Source: CAZWEZ01 sp964632795 (GTDB lineage: Bacteria; Pseudomonadota; Alphaproteobacteria; Rhodospirillales; 2-02-FULL-58-16). From it: a stretch of 22,804 nucleotides of DNA. Position 1 is the first letter of the stretch; every line of letters begins with the position of its first letter. The notes under the pieces are model-generated. The model was not told the origin of the DNA. It saw only the letters and a program-made list of their open reading frames with translations, and ran no database searches. The stretch is from contig CAZWEZ010000057.1 of NCBI GenBank assembly GCA_964632795.1, positions 1-22,804 of the forward strand. Direction: 5' to 3'. Positions 6,874 to 16,054 of this stretch are shown here, piece by piece. Both the position numbers and the translations under genes were made by a program.

Positions 6874-7295
6874 TGCCCCCTTTCGGCGGCGTCCGGCGCC
6901 ATGGCCTTCAGAAGGGTCGCCAGGGTGACCGACTTGAGGGTCGCCCGGGTGATGTCGTCGATCTCGCTCAGCACCAGGGCCAGGGCGCGGCCAATCCGGG
7001 TGTCGTCGCCGGCGTCCTGGCGCCCGGCGTCGTCGTGGCCGACGTCCTCGAACAGGTCGATCAGGTCGAACAGGGTGGTCCGCTTGGCGTTGCCGCGGAA
7101 GCGGTAGCCGCCGCCGGCGCCGCGCACCGATTCGACGACCCCGGCGCGGCCCAGGTCGCGCAGCACCTTGGCCAGGTGGTTGGCCGAGATGCCGTACTTG
7201 TCGGCGATGTCGGTGGCCGACAACTGGCGCTCGGGTTCGCTGGCCAACTCCAGCACCGCGAACAGGGCGCAACGGCTGGCCTTCTGCAGCCTCAT
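6870..7295 (-). CDS. Rrf2-family regulator without the Fe-S cysteines, BadM-like by context
   Basis: This encodes 141 residues. MRLQKASRCALFAVLELA followed by LSATDIADKYGISANHLAKVL and a glycine-rich wing (RGAGGGYRF, 58-66) is the Rrf2 winged-helix DNA-binding domain. IscR-type members hold a [2Fe-2S] cluster through three cysteines near residues 90-106. Here that stretch (FEDVGHDDAGRQDAGDD) has none, and the only cysteine is C9, so a classical cluster is unlikely. The start overlaps the stop of the GNAT gene as ATGA, and the stop overlaps the methyltransferase start in the same way. In Rhodopseudomonas palustris an Rrf2 repressor, BadM, controls anaerobic benzoate genes and lies near badL, an acetyltransferase gene. 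The same pair here stands divergent to a benzoate-CoA ligase gene, so control of that promoter is a reasonable inference. Confidence 0.85.
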   Translation of the reverse strand: MRLQKASRCALFAVLELASEPERQLSATDIADKYGISANHLAKVLRDLGRAGVVESVRGAGGGYRFRGNAKRTTLFDLIDLFEDVGHDDAGRQDAGDDTRIGRALALVLSEIDDITRATLKSVTLATLLKAMAPDAAERGQ

Positions 7296-7786
7296 CGGGG
7301 TTCCTCCGGGGCCGCCGGGGCCACCGGCCCGGCCAGCGGCATCTCGAGCTGAATGAACGACCCCCCCATCATCCCCTGGGAGCGGAAGAAGGCCATGTTG
7401 AGCTCGTCGTCCCGGGCCAGCATGGTCCTGACCTTGTCGACGCCGTCCCGGCGCAGGCTCTCGCACATCGCCTCGAACAGCCGGCTGCCGACCTTCCGCA
7501 GGCGGGCCTCGGGGGCGACGCCGATGGCGAAAACCCAGCCGCACGGCGGCGAGCCGAACTCCCACGCCCGGACCTCGCCGATGATGAAGCCGAGCACCTG
7601 GCCGGCCTCCTCGGCGACCAGGAAATAGCGGCCCGGGCGCGAGCCGTAGCGGGCGAAGGTGTCGCCCCAGTAGTCCGCTTTGGCGATCCCGGTGTTGCCC
7701 GCGTCGAGGTCGATCACCGCCGGGACGTCCCCCGACAGGGCGGCCCGGACGCGGAACCCGCCGGCCTCGGCCTTTTCGCCTTCCAT
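7292..7786 (-). CDS. GNAT-family N-acetyltransferase, BadL-like by context
   Basis: This encodes 164 residues. The order of elements is that of a GNAT fold: FRVRAALSGDVPAVIDLD at the N-terminus, a central strand pair YFLVAEE...VLGFIIGEVR, then VFAIGVAPEARLRKVGSRLFEAM. In the last, R97-x-x-G100-S101 is the acetyl-CoA pyrophosphate-binding loop. The FFRSQGM helix near residues 133-139 is the usual C-terminal element. The substrate is unknown. It is first in a three-gene unit with Rrf2 and methyltransferase genes, with ATGA overlap to the next gene, and divergent from the benzoate-CoA ligase gene. The likely role is acetylating a small molecule or protein linked to aromatic-acid sensing. A ribosomal-protein acetyltransferase (RimI type) is the main alternative, especially given the rRNA methylase downstream. 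Confidence 0.8.
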   Translation of the reverse strand: MEGEKAEAGGFRVRAALSGDVPAVIDLDAGNTGIAKADYWGDTFARYGSRPGRYFLVAEEAGQVLGFIIGEVRAWEFGSPPCGWVFAIGVAPEARLRKVGSRLFEAMCESLRRDGVDKVRTMLARDDELNMAFFRSQGMMGGSFIQLEMPLAGPVAPAAPEEPR

Positions 7787-7827
7787 GCCGATTCCAGTTC
7801 CCTCACGGTTTCTTTATGGTATCCACC

Positions 7828-7856
7828 TTGACAGCATGTGGCGGGCTCAACAAGAT
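7828..7856 (+). promoter_or_regulatory. Candidate promoter of the aromatic-acid operon
   Basis: CTTGACA (7827-7833) carries a perfect TTGACA -35. With a 17-bp spacer the -10 is CAAGAT (7851-7856), a 3 of 6 match. The -10 overlaps the left arm of the inverted repeat at 7852-7889, so a protein bound there would block RNA polymerase. The only other CTTGAC (at 7887) is too close to the start codon. Confidence 0.45.
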
Positions 7857-7889
7857 GTAAACAGGTAATCCGGTACCGATTTACTTCTT
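7852..7889. promoter_or_regulatory. Operator candidate: inverted repeat with 16-bp arms upstream of the ligase
   Basis: Left arm AAGATGTAAACAGGTA (7852-7867) and right arm TACCGATTTACTTCTT (7874-7889) match at 13 of 16 positions across a 6-bp centre. The centre of dyad is about 48 bp before the ligase ATG and just downstream of the candidate -10. This is the size and placement of a dimeric repressor site. The adjacent divergent Rrf2 gene is the obvious candidate to bind it. As RNA it could also fold, but the G+C content of the arms is low for a stable hairpin. Confidence 0.6.
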
Positions 7890-7917
7890 GACGGGGCAGG
7901 AACTGGGAGGAAGCGTC

Positions 7918-9498
<1,581 letters not shown>

Positions 9499-9524
9499 AG
9501 TGGGATATTTTCGGCGTCCGTGTA

Positions 9525-10445
9525 ATGGATAAGCTGGTGCCGCTCGGCGAGGCGATTTCCGGACTGCTCGGCGACGGCGACTCGGTGGTCCTGGGAGCCT
9601 GCCTGGAACCCGACATTCCGTTCGCCGCCACCTACGAGATCATCCGCCAGGGGCGGCGCGACTTGACCGTCATCGCCCCGATTTCGGACGCTTCCACCGA
9701 CATGCTGATCGGCGCCGGGTGCGTGGCCGCCGTCACCGGGGCCTGGGTCGGCAACGTCTCGGGCGGCCTCGGCCACAACTACCGCCGCGCCTTCGAGGAC
9801 CGCATACCGGGCCCGATCGTGGTCAACGACCACTCCAACTTCTCGCTCGGCGCCGCCTTGCTGGCCGGCGCCCACGGCTTCCCCTACCTGCCGGTGCGCT
9901 CGATCCTGGGCTCGGACATCCTCAGCTCCAACCCCGCCTTCAAGGTCGCCGACAACCCGTTCGCCGAGGACCCCGAGCCGGTGGTCCTGGTCCCCCCGCT
10001 GACCCCCGACCTCGCCGTCATCGCCGTCCAGCGCGCCGACGCCGCGGGCAACTGCCACCACTGGGGCAACGCCGGGCTGATCCAGGAGGCGGCCCTGGCC
10101 AGCGATCGGATCCTGGTCCTGGCCGACGACATCGTAAAGCCCGAGGTCATCGCCTCGGACCCCAGCCGGGTGCCGTTCCCCGGCTACCGGGTGGACGCCG
10201 TGTGCCATGTCCCGGCGGGCGCCCATCCCTCGCCGATGACCGGGCGCTGGAAGCGGGACAACGATTTCGCCAACGACTACCACCGCCGCTCGCGGAGCCG
10301 CCAGGGGTTCGTGGAGTGGCTCGGGGAATGGGTGCTCGGAATCGCCGACCACGCGGCCTACCGGGACAAGCTGGGGGAACGGCTGGAAGAGCTCAGGATC
10401 AAGGGCTCGGCGCCCTCGGCGCCGGCCGAGTACGCGGACGGCTGA
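9525..10445 (+). CDS. Class I CoA-transferase, alpha subunit (GctA/IpdA-like)
   Basis: This encodes 306 residues. The glycine-rich start of the fold (LLGDGDSVVLGACLEPDIPFAA), LTVIAPISDASTDMLIGAG, the central HGFPYLPVRSILGSDIL and PDLAVIAVQRADAAGNCHHWG match the alpha subunit of glutaconate CoA-transferase and its relatives, including the ring-cleaving hydrolase IpdA. Alpha subunits bind the acyl part and lack the catalytic glutamate, which the next gene supplies. The ATG at 9525 is preceded by only a weak ribosome-binding site. It follows the ligase by 26 bp and precedes the beta subunit by 22 bp. In a benzoyl-CoA setting it could move CoA between acids or act as a hydrolase. The sequence does not decide which. 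Confidence 0.85.
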   Translation: MDKLVPLGEAISGLLGDGDSVVLGACLEPDIPFAATYEIIRQGRRDLTVIAPISDASTDMLIGAGCVAAVTGAWVGNVSGGLGHNYRRAFEDRIPGPIVVNDHSNFSLGAALLAGAHGFPYLPVRSILGSDILSSNPAFKVADNPFAEDPEPVVLVPPLTPDLAVIAVQRADAAGNCHHWGNAGLIQEAALASDRILVLADDIVKPEVIASDPSRVPFPGYRVDAVCHVPAGAHPSPMTGRWKRDNDFANDYHRRSRSRQGFVEWLGEWVLGIADHAAYRDKLGERLEELRIKGSAPSAPAEYADG

Positions 10446-10467
10446 GAGTCCGGCCCGGAATCTGAGC

Positions 10468-11223
10468 ATGACTTATTCGACCCAGGAACTGATGATCTGC
10501 GCCGCCGCCCGCGAGATCCGCGATTTCGAGGTGGTGTTCGTCGGCATGCGGCTGCCGATCGCCGCCTTCGGGGTCGCCCGGCTGACCCACGCCCCCAACG
10601 CGGTCGGCCTGTTCGAATGCGGCATCGTCCGCTACCGGCCGGCCGAGGGGATGCTCTACACCATGGGCGACCCGCCCAACCAGTTGAACGCCGCCTGGGC
10701 GACGGGGCTGATCCAGGTGATGGGCCAGCTTCAGGCCGGAAGGGTCGACGCCGGCTTCATCGGCGGCGCCGAGATCGACCGCTTCGCCAACATCAACACC
10801 TCCTACATCGGCGGCCACCGGAAGCCTGAGGTCAAGCTGCCGGGCTCGGGCGGGGCCGCCGACATCGCCGCCCTGGCCAAGCGGCTGGTGGCGATCATGA
10901 ACCATCAGAAACACCGGCTGGTGGAGCGGGTGGGCTACGTCACCTCGCCCGGTTTCCTCGACGGCGGCGCGGCGCGCCGGCGGGCCGGGCTGCCGGTCGG
11001 GGGACCGGCCGCCGTGATCACCGACCGCGCCGTCCTGCGCCCCCACGGGCCCGACAACGAGCTGCACCTGGCCTCGGTCCATCCCGGCCATACGGTCGGC
11101 GAAATCCGGGACAACACCGGCTGGGAGCTCCGGGAGATGCCCGGAATGGACGAGACGCCGGCGCCGAGCAAGGAGGAACTGGAAGCGCTGTGCCGAATCG
11201 ACAAAGACGGCTTCTGGAGATGA
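10468..11223 (+). CDS. Class I CoA-transferase, beta subunit (GctB/IpdB-like)
   Basis: This encodes 251 residues. GLFECGIVRY places E50 where class I CoA-transferases carry the glutamate that forms the glutamyl-CoA intermediate. MGQLQAGRVDAGFIGGAEIDRFANINTSYIG (about 86-116) and the glycine-rich PGSGGAADIAALAKR are conserved features of beta subunits. FVERVGY-like text (LVERVGYVTSPGFLDGG) also matches the family. With the alpha subunit it would form an alpha2-beta2 or (alpha-beta)4 cytoplasmic enzyme. The start ATG at 10468 has only a weak upstream purine tract (CGGAA). It is followed by a 146-bp gap with a candidate promoter before the transporter genes. Confidence 0.85.
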   Translation: MTYSTQELMICAAAREIRDFEVVFVGMRLPIAAFGVARLTHAPNAVGLFECGIVRYRPAEGMLYTMGDPPNQLNAAWATGLIQVMGQLQAGRVDAGFIGGAEIDRFANINTSYIGGHRKPEVKLPGSGGAADIAALAKRLVAIMNHQKHRLVERVGYVTSPGFLDGGAARRRAGLPVGGPAAVITDRAVLRPHGPDNELHLASVHPGHTVGEIRDNTGWELREMPGMDETPAPSKEELEALCRIDKDGFWR

Positions 11224-11238
11224 GTCCGGCTTTGCCTA

Positions 11239-11267
11239 ATGACATTCGGCACGGCTTTCCTTAGGAT
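11239..11267 (+). promoter_or_regulatory. Candidate internal promoter for the transporter genes
   Basis: ATGACA (11239-11244; 5 of 6) and TAGGAT (11262-11267; 4 of 6) are separated by exactly 17 bp. The implied leader of about 95 nt contains a short GCCGG/CCGGC hairpin (11308-11325). It would let the solute-binding protein be made independently of the ligase and CoA-transferase genes. Confidence 0.4.
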
Positions 11268-11369
11268 TTGGCCCAGCTTATTGATTTTACCGGGTCATCG
11301 ACGTTCCGCCGGCTCGCGGACCGGCCGTTGCCCGACACGCGAACCGAACGATTACACAGGGAGAGAAAC

Positions 11370-12587
11370 ATGGCCAAGACGATTAAATCCGGCACCACCC
11401 GCCGCAAGTTCATCCAGGGGACCGCCGCCACCGCCGGCCTGGTCGCTGCCTCCAGCTTCGTTCCGACGCGCTTCGCCATCGGCGCCAAGGCGCCGGTCAA
11501 GATCGGCATCCTGCTGCCCTATTCGGGCACCTACGCGATGCTCGGCAACTCGATCACCGACGCCATGAAGCTGCGCATCGAGATGGCCGGGGGCAAGCTG
11601 GGCGGCCGTGACATCAAATACATCGCCATCGACAGCGAGATGTCGGTCCCCAAGGCGCCGATCAACACCAACAAGCTGATCAGCAAGGAAAAGGTCGACT
11701 TCCTGGTCGGCCCCGTCCACTCGGGCATCGCCCAGGCGATGGCCAAGATCATCGGCCCCCGCGGCACCCCGATCATGATCGTCCCCAACGCCGGCTCCAA
11801 CCTGGTGACCGGGCAGATGTGCGCACCCAACATCTTCCGGACCTCGTTCACCAACTGGCAGCCGGCCTATCCGTGCGGCTTCGTGATGGCCGGTGACGGC
11901 CACAAGACCATGGCCACCATCACCTGGGGCTATGCGGCCGGCAAGCAGATGATGGCGGCCGGCCGGGAATCCTTCGCCGAGCAGGGCGGCAAGTCGATCA
12001 AGGACATCCTGGTGCCGTTCCCCGACGTCGAGTTCCAGGCCCATCTTTCGGAGATCGCCTCGCTCAAGCCCGACTGCGTGTTCTCGTTCTTCTCGGGCGG
12101 CGGCGCGGTCAAGTTCGTCAAGGACTACGCGGCGGCCGGCCTCAAGGACAAGATCCCGCTCTACGGTCCGGGCTTCCTCACCGAGGGCGTCTCCAAGGCC
12201 CAGGGCGAGGCCGCCGAGGGCATCAAGACGACGCTCCACTACTCGGCCGATCTCGACAACCCGTCCAACCACCAGTTCCGCGAGGCCTACGAGAAGGCGA
12301 CCGGCAAGACCGCCAACGTGTTCGCCGTCCAGGGCTACGACACCGGCAGCCTGCTGCTGCAGGCCGCGGCGGTGGTCGGCGGCGACGTGGAAAGCACCAA
12401 GGACGTCATCGACGCCCTCGAAAACACCCGAATCCCCGACAGCCCGCGCGGCACCTGGACCATGTCCAAGGCCCACAACCCGATCCAGGACATCTACCTG
12501 CGGGTGGTCAGGGACGGACGCCAGAAACTGGTGGGCACCGTGATCGAGAAGCTCGAGGATCCGGCGCGCGGATGCAAGATGACGTAA
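11370..12587 (+). CDS. livK: Tat-exported solute-binding protein of a branched-chain-amino-acid-type ABC importer
   Basis: This encodes 405 residues. The start is the ATG preceded by GGGAGAGAAAC; the longer upstream frame has no such site. Residues 10-16 (TRRKFIQ) are a twin-arginine motif, followed by the hydrophobic stretch TAATAGLVAASSFV and a cleavage region near residue 36, so the folded protein reaches the periplasm through Tat. VKIGILLPYSGTYAMLGNSITDAMKL and FLVGPVHSGIAQAM are signatures of the type I periplasmic-binding fold of the LivK group. In bacteria that degrade aromatics, members of this group bind benzoate-like or cyclic acids. The position after a benzoate-CoA ligase favours an aromatic acid here over an amino acid. 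The ligand itself is inference. Confidence 0.92.
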   Translation: MAKTIKSGTTRRKFIQGTAATAGLVAASSFVPTRFAIGAKAPVKIGILLPYSGTYAMLGNSITDAMKLRIEMAGGKLGGRDIKYIAIDSEMSVPKAPINTNKLISKEKVDFLVGPVHSGIAQAMAKIIGPRGTPIMIVPNAGSNLVTGQMCAPNIFRTSFTNWQPAYPCGFVMAGDGHKTMATITWGYAAGKQMMAAGRESFAEQGGKSIKDILVPFPDVEFQAHLSEIASLKPDCVFSFFSGGGAVKFVKDYAAAGLKDKIPLYGPGFLTEGVSKAQGEAAEGIKTTLHYSADLDNPSNHQFREAYEKATGKTANVFAVQGYDTGSLLLQAAAVVGGDVESTKDVIDALENTRIPDSPRGTWTMSKAHNPIQDIYLRVVRDGRQKLVGTVIEKLEDPARGCKMT

Positions 12588-12608
12588 GCCGACCCTCGAG
12601 GCGCGACT

Positions 12609-12635
12609 GCCCCGGCGCCCCCCGGGCGCCGGGGC
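12609..12635 (+). other. Very stable intercistronic hairpin between binding protein and permease genes
   Basis: GCCCCGGCGCCC and GGGCGCCGGGGC form a perfect 12-bp all-GC stem with a CCC loop, 21 nt after the stop of the binding-protein gene. No T-run follows, so it is not a classical terminator. Such hairpins after binding-protein genes commonly protect the upstream mRNA from 3' exonucleases and reduce read-through, giving more binding protein than permease. Confidence 0.7.
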
Positions 12636-12674
12636 GGCTGATTCCCCTCCGGTCAGTCTCCGGAACCTGATCCC

Positions 12675-13547
12675 ATGGACGCCGCCACCTTCCTGATCCA
12701 GGTCCTCAACGGCATCCAATACGGTTTCCTGCTGTTCCTGGTGGCCAGCGGCCTGACCCTGATCTTCGGCATCATGGGCATCATCAACCTGGCCCACGGC
12801 GCCTTCTACATGATCGGCGCCTACGTCACCTACTGGCTGGTGACGATGACCGACAACCTGTTGCTGGCCATCGTTTTGGGGCTGCCGTTGATGCTCGCCC
12901 TCGGCTTCCTGATCGAGCGCCTGGCGATCTCGTTCCTGTATAAGCGCGACCACTTGTACCAGGTGCTGCTCACCTACGGCCTGATCCTGATCCTCGACGA
13001 GGCCCAGAAGATCCTGTGGGGCACCGAGTTCTACAGCGTTCCGGTGCCCGGGGTGCTTTCCGGCGGGATTGTGTTGACCGAGAACCAGGACTATCCGATC
13101 TACCGGCTGTTCATATCGCTGGTCTGCATGGTGGTCGCGGCGGGGATGTACGTGGTGATCGGCAAGACCCGGCTGGGGATGCGGATCCGGGCCGGGGCGT
13201 CGAACCGCGAGATGACCCAGGCGCTGGGCATCGACATCGGCCGCCTGTTCGCCATCGTCTTCAGCCTGGGCACGGCGCTGGCCGCGTTCTCCGGCATGAT
13301 CGGGGCGCCGGTGAGCTCGGTCTACCCGGGGATGGGCAACCAGATCCTGATCATCTCGTTCGTGGTCGTGGTGATCGGCGGCATCGGCTCGATCAAGGGC
13401 GCCTTCGTCGGCGCCATGCTGATCGGCATGGCCGACACCTTCGGCAAGGTGTTGTTGCCCGAGCTGGCCTCGATCGTGGTCTACGCCCTGATGGCCCTGG
13501 TCCTGTTGTGGCGGCCCCAGGGCCTGTTCGGCCGCCCCGCCCATTGA
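12675..13547 (+). CDS. livH: ABC importer permease, LivH type
   Basis: This encodes 290 residues, mostly hydrophobic. The N-terminus FLIQVLNGIQYGFLLFLVASGLTLIFGIMGIINLAHGAFYMIGAYV is the strongly conserved start of LivH permeases. GMRIRAGASNREMTQALGIDIGRLFAIVFSLGTALAAFSG is the cytoplasmic coupling region that touches the ATPases. It ends in the usual LLWRPQGLFG. About eight membrane segments can be drawn. The ATG at 12675 has only a modest upstream purine run. It forms the channel with LivM for the ligand delivered by the upstream binding protein. Confidence 0.93.
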   Translation: MDAATFLIQVLNGIQYGFLLFLVASGLTLIFGIMGIINLAHGAFYMIGAYVTYWLVTMTDNLLLAIVLGLPLMLALGFLIERLAISFLYKRDHLYQVLLTYGLILILDEAQKILWGTEFYSVPVPGVLSGGIVLTENQDYPIYRLFISLVCMVVAAGMYVVIGKTRLGMRIRAGASNREMTQALGIDIGRLFAIVFSLGTALAAFSGMIGAPVSSVYPGMGNQILIISFVVVVIGGIGSIKGAFVGAMLIGMADTFGKVLLPELASIVVYALMALVLLWRPQGLFGRPAH

Positions 13548-13560
13548 CCGGGAACGACGG

Positions 13561-14550
13561 ATGATCCAGTCGAGGCCCCTGTTGATCCTGCTCCTGGCGG
13601 CGGTTGCCGGGCTCGCCGCCTTCCCCTCGGTGGGCGAGGACTTCTACGTCGATCTGGTGGTCCGGATGATGATCCTCGGCATCTTCGCGATGAGCCTGGA
13701 CCTGTTGATCGGCTTCACCGGCCTGGTCAGTTTCGGGCACGCCGCCTTCTTCGGGCTGTCGGGATACATCCTGGCCATCATCACGCCCGAGACCGAGGCG
13801 ATCAGCATCTGGTTCGCCCTGCCCGTGTGCCTGGCCGGCACCGCGCTGGTCGCCCTGGTCATCGGCTGGTTCTCGGTGCGGACCTCGGGGATCTACTTCA
13901 TCATGATCACCCTGGCCTTCGGCCAGATGCTGTTCTACTACTTCAACGACAGCACCGCCTGGGGGGGGTCCGACGGCATCTTCATCTTCTCCAAGACGAC
14001 GGTGGCGGTGGGCTCGGTGACCCTGCTGGACCTGAACGACAATCTGGTCTTCTACTACGTGGTGCTGGCCAGCTTGGTCGGCACGTACCTGTTCCTGGCG
14101 ATGCTCCTCCGCGCCCCCTTCGGCCAGGTGATCCGCGGCATCCGGGCCAACGAGGCACGGACCCGGGCGCTCGGCTACGCGACCCAGCACTACAAGCTGA
14201 TGAGCTTCGTGATCGCCGGCACCCTGGCCGGGTTCGCCGGCTTCCTCGAGGCCAACCACGGCGGCATCATGAGCCCGGCCCACCTCGGCTGGCACGAATC
14301 GGGGCTGGTCATGATGAACGTCATCCTGGGCGGCATGGGGACCCTTTACGGACCGGTGCTGGGGACCTTCGCCATGGAGTACCTCCAGGACACCTTCCAG
14401 GACCTGACCGAACACTGGCACCTGTACCAGGGCCTGTTCATCATCGCCGTGGTCCTGTTCCTGCCCCACGGCATCGCCGGGCTGGTGGCGAGGTTGGCGG
14501 GACGGGCGAGGAAGCGGCCTCCCGAGGCCGAGGAGGAGGCCGAACCATGA
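13561..14550 (+). CDS. livM: ABC importer permease, LivM type
   Basis: This encodes 329 residues. MMILGIFAMSLDLLIGFTGLVSFGHAAFFGLSGYILAI is the LivM hallmark near the N-terminus. FGQVIRGIRANEARTRALGYATQHYKLMSFVIAGTLAGFAG is the coupling loop, and HWHLYQGLFIIAVVLFLPHGIAGLV is the last membrane segment. A charged tail of arginines and glutamates follows. The start ATG comes 13 bp after the LivH stop and the stop overlaps the LivG start as ATGA. It pairs with LivH in the inner membrane. Confidence 0.93.
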   Translation: MIQSRPLLILLLAAVAGLAAFPSVGEDFYVDLVVRMMILGIFAMSLDLLIGFTGLVSFGHAAFFGLSGYILAIITPETEAISIWFALPVCLAGTALVALVIGWFSVRTSGIYFIMITLAFGQMLFYYFNDSTAWGGSDGIFIFSKTTVAVGSVTLLDLNDNLVFYYVVLASLVGTYLFLAMLLRAPFGQVIRGIRANEARTRALGYATQHYKLMSFVIAGTLAGFAGFLEANHGGIMSPAHLGWHESGLVMMNVILGGMGTLYGPVLGTFAMEYLQDTFQDLTEHWHLYQGLFIIAVVLFLPHGIAGLVARLAGRARKRPPEAEEEAEP

Positions 14551-15305
14551 GCGAGGTGATTCTCCGCACCGAGGACCTGTCGATGCACTTCGGGGCGCTG
14601 ATGGCGGTCGATTCGGTGACCATCGACTTCGCCCCCGGCCGGGTCCACGCCATCATCGGCCCCAACGGCGCCGGCAAGACGACGCTGATCAACCTGCTGT
14701 CGGGCGACCTGACCCCGACCTCGGGAACCATCCACTACCAGGGCCGCGACATCACCCGCGAATCGCCCGACAAGGTGTCGCAGCTGGGCATCGGGCGCAG
14801 CTACCAGAAGACCAACATCTTCTCCGACTTCACCTGCCTCGAGAACTGCTGGCTGGGGGCCCAGTCGCGGCTGCCCAGCTCGATGCGCTTCCTGCGCCCG
14901 GCGCGCTCCTACGCCCGGGTCGCCGCGCGCGCCGAACGGGCGCTCGAGATGTGCGGCCTCGCCGGGCGCCGCGACGCCGTCGCCGCCGAGATCAGCCACG
15001 GCGAGCAGCGCCAGCTCGAGATCGCCATGATGCTGGCCACCGAGCCCCACCTGCTGCTGCTGGACGAGCCGCTGGCCGGCATGGGGAGCAACGAATCGAA
15101 ACGGGTGATCGAGCTCCTCAAGCGGCTGGCGGCGGACCACACCCTGGTCCTCATCGAACACGACATGGACGCCGTGTTCGCGGTCGCCGAGGTGCTGACC
15201 GTGATGGTCAACGGCCAGGTCCTGGAGACCGGCACCCCCGAGCAGATCCGCAACAGCCCCACCGTCCAGGAGGCCTACCTGGGCGGCGGCGATGAGGCGA
15301 CATGA
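14547..15305 (+). CDS. livG: ABC importer ATPase, LivG type
   Basis: This encodes 252 residues. The Walker A motif GPNGAGKTT is at 38-46. The signature SHGEQRQLE is at 150-158, with H in place of the usual G, common in LivG. The Walker B motif LLLLDEPLAGM has D173 and E174, and H205 is the switch histidine in LIEHDMD. The long insertion between the Q-loop and the signature (NCWLGAQSRLPSSMRFLRP) is typical of LivG. The start overlaps the LivM stop as ATGA and has AGGAGGAGG upstream, while the stop overlaps LivF in the same way. It powers import with LivF. Confidence 0.93.
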   Translation: MSEVILRTEDLSMHFGALMAVDSVTIDFAPGRVHAIIGPNGAGKTTLINLLSGDLTPTSGTIHYQGRDITRESPDKVSQLGIGRSYQKTNIFSDFTCLENCWLGAQSRLPSSMRFLRPARSYARVAARAERALEMCGLAGRRDAVAAEISHGEQRQLEIAMMLATEPHLLLLDEPLAGMGSNESKRVIELLKRLAADHTLVLIEHDMDAVFAVAEVLTVMVNGQVLETGTPEQIRNSPTVQEAYLGGGDEAT

Positions 15306-16048
15306 GCACCGTCGTCCCGCCCGCCGCCCCACCCGTCGCCCCGCCCATCGTCGAGGCCGTCGGGCTGCACACCTACTACGGCGCCAGCCACGTCCTGCAC
15401 GGGGTCGACCTGACCGTGGGCGTCGGCGAATCGGTGGCCCTGCTGGGGCGCAACGGGATGGGCAAGACGACCACCATCCGCTCCATCTTCGGCCTCACCG
15501 CGCCGCGCCGGGGCACGGTCCGGATCAAGGGCCACGACATGACCGGGGCCAGCCCCCACCGCGTCGCCCGCCAGGGCCTGGCCCTGGTCCCCGAGGGGCG
15601 GGGCATCTTCCCCAACCTGTCGGTCGAGGAGAACATGGTGATGGCGGCCCGCCCGGGGAGCGGCGACGGCGAGGAGTGGACCATCGGGCGCATCGTCGAC
15701 ATCTTCCCGATCCTCGGTGAGCGCATCTCGCACATGGGCAACCAGCTCTCGGGCGGCGAGCAGCAGATGCTGTCGATCGCCCGCGCCCTGCTGACCAACC
15801 CCGAGATGCTGATCCTGGACGAGGCCACCGAGGGCCTGGCGCCGCTGATCCGCAAGGAGATCTGGGCGGTGATCCGGCGCATCAAGGAGGCCGGAATCGC
15901 CACCCTGGTCGTCGATAAGGACCTGGGCATGCTGCTCGAGGTCTGCGATCGCTGCGTGATCGTCGCCAAGGGCCGGGTGGTCTACGACGGCGCCTCCGCC
16001 GACCTCGCCGCCAACCCCGACATCCACCTCAGGCACCTGGGGGTGTGA
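15302..16048 (+). CDS. livF: ABC importer ATPase, LivF type
   Basis: This encodes 248 residues. A proline-rich leader (residues 5-15) precedes the ATPase core. The Walker A motif GRNGMGKTT is at 49-57, LVPEGRGIFPNLSVEEN is the LivF-specific Q-loop region, and the signature LSGGEQQ begins at 149. The Walker B motif ends in D173-E174. The residue at the switch position, usually H in ABC ATPases and often Q in LivF, is K206 (VVDKDLGM). This is unusual but seen in some LivF-like proteins, where the partner LivG supplies a normal site. It is the last gene of the operon, and its stop lies 6 bp before the palindromic element at 16055. Confidence 0.92.
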   Translation: MSTVVPPAAPPVAPPIVEAVGLHTYYGASHVLHGVDLTVGVGESVALLGRNGMGKTTTIRSIFGLTAPRRGTVRIKGHDMTGASPHRVARQGLALVPEGRGIFPNLSVEENMVMAARPGSGDGEEWTIGRIVDIFPILGERISHMGNQLSGGEQQMLSIARALLTNPEMLILDEATEGLAPLIRKEIWAVIRRIKEAGIATLVVDKDLGMLLEVCDRCVIVAKGRVVYDGASADLAANPDIHLRHLGV

Positions 16049-16054
16049 TTCGAG

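Noticed and set aside
5214..7107. Long plus-strand frames across the PilZ, methyltransferase and Rrf2 genes
   Set aside because: The translations are rich in R, P and G with no domain. The minus strand carries recognisable PilZ, methyltransferase and Rrf2 motifs.
11270..11290. Sigma-54-like TGGC...TTG in the leader of the binding-protein gene
   Set aside because: The spacing between the GG and TTG elements is one base too long, and the -12 GC is replaced by GA.
11352..13544. Very long minus-strand open frames opposite the transporter genes (also 13393-15332)
   Set aside because: These are antisense frames in high-GC coding DNA with H/D/Q/G-rich low-complexity translations. The plus-strand genes have clear family motifs.
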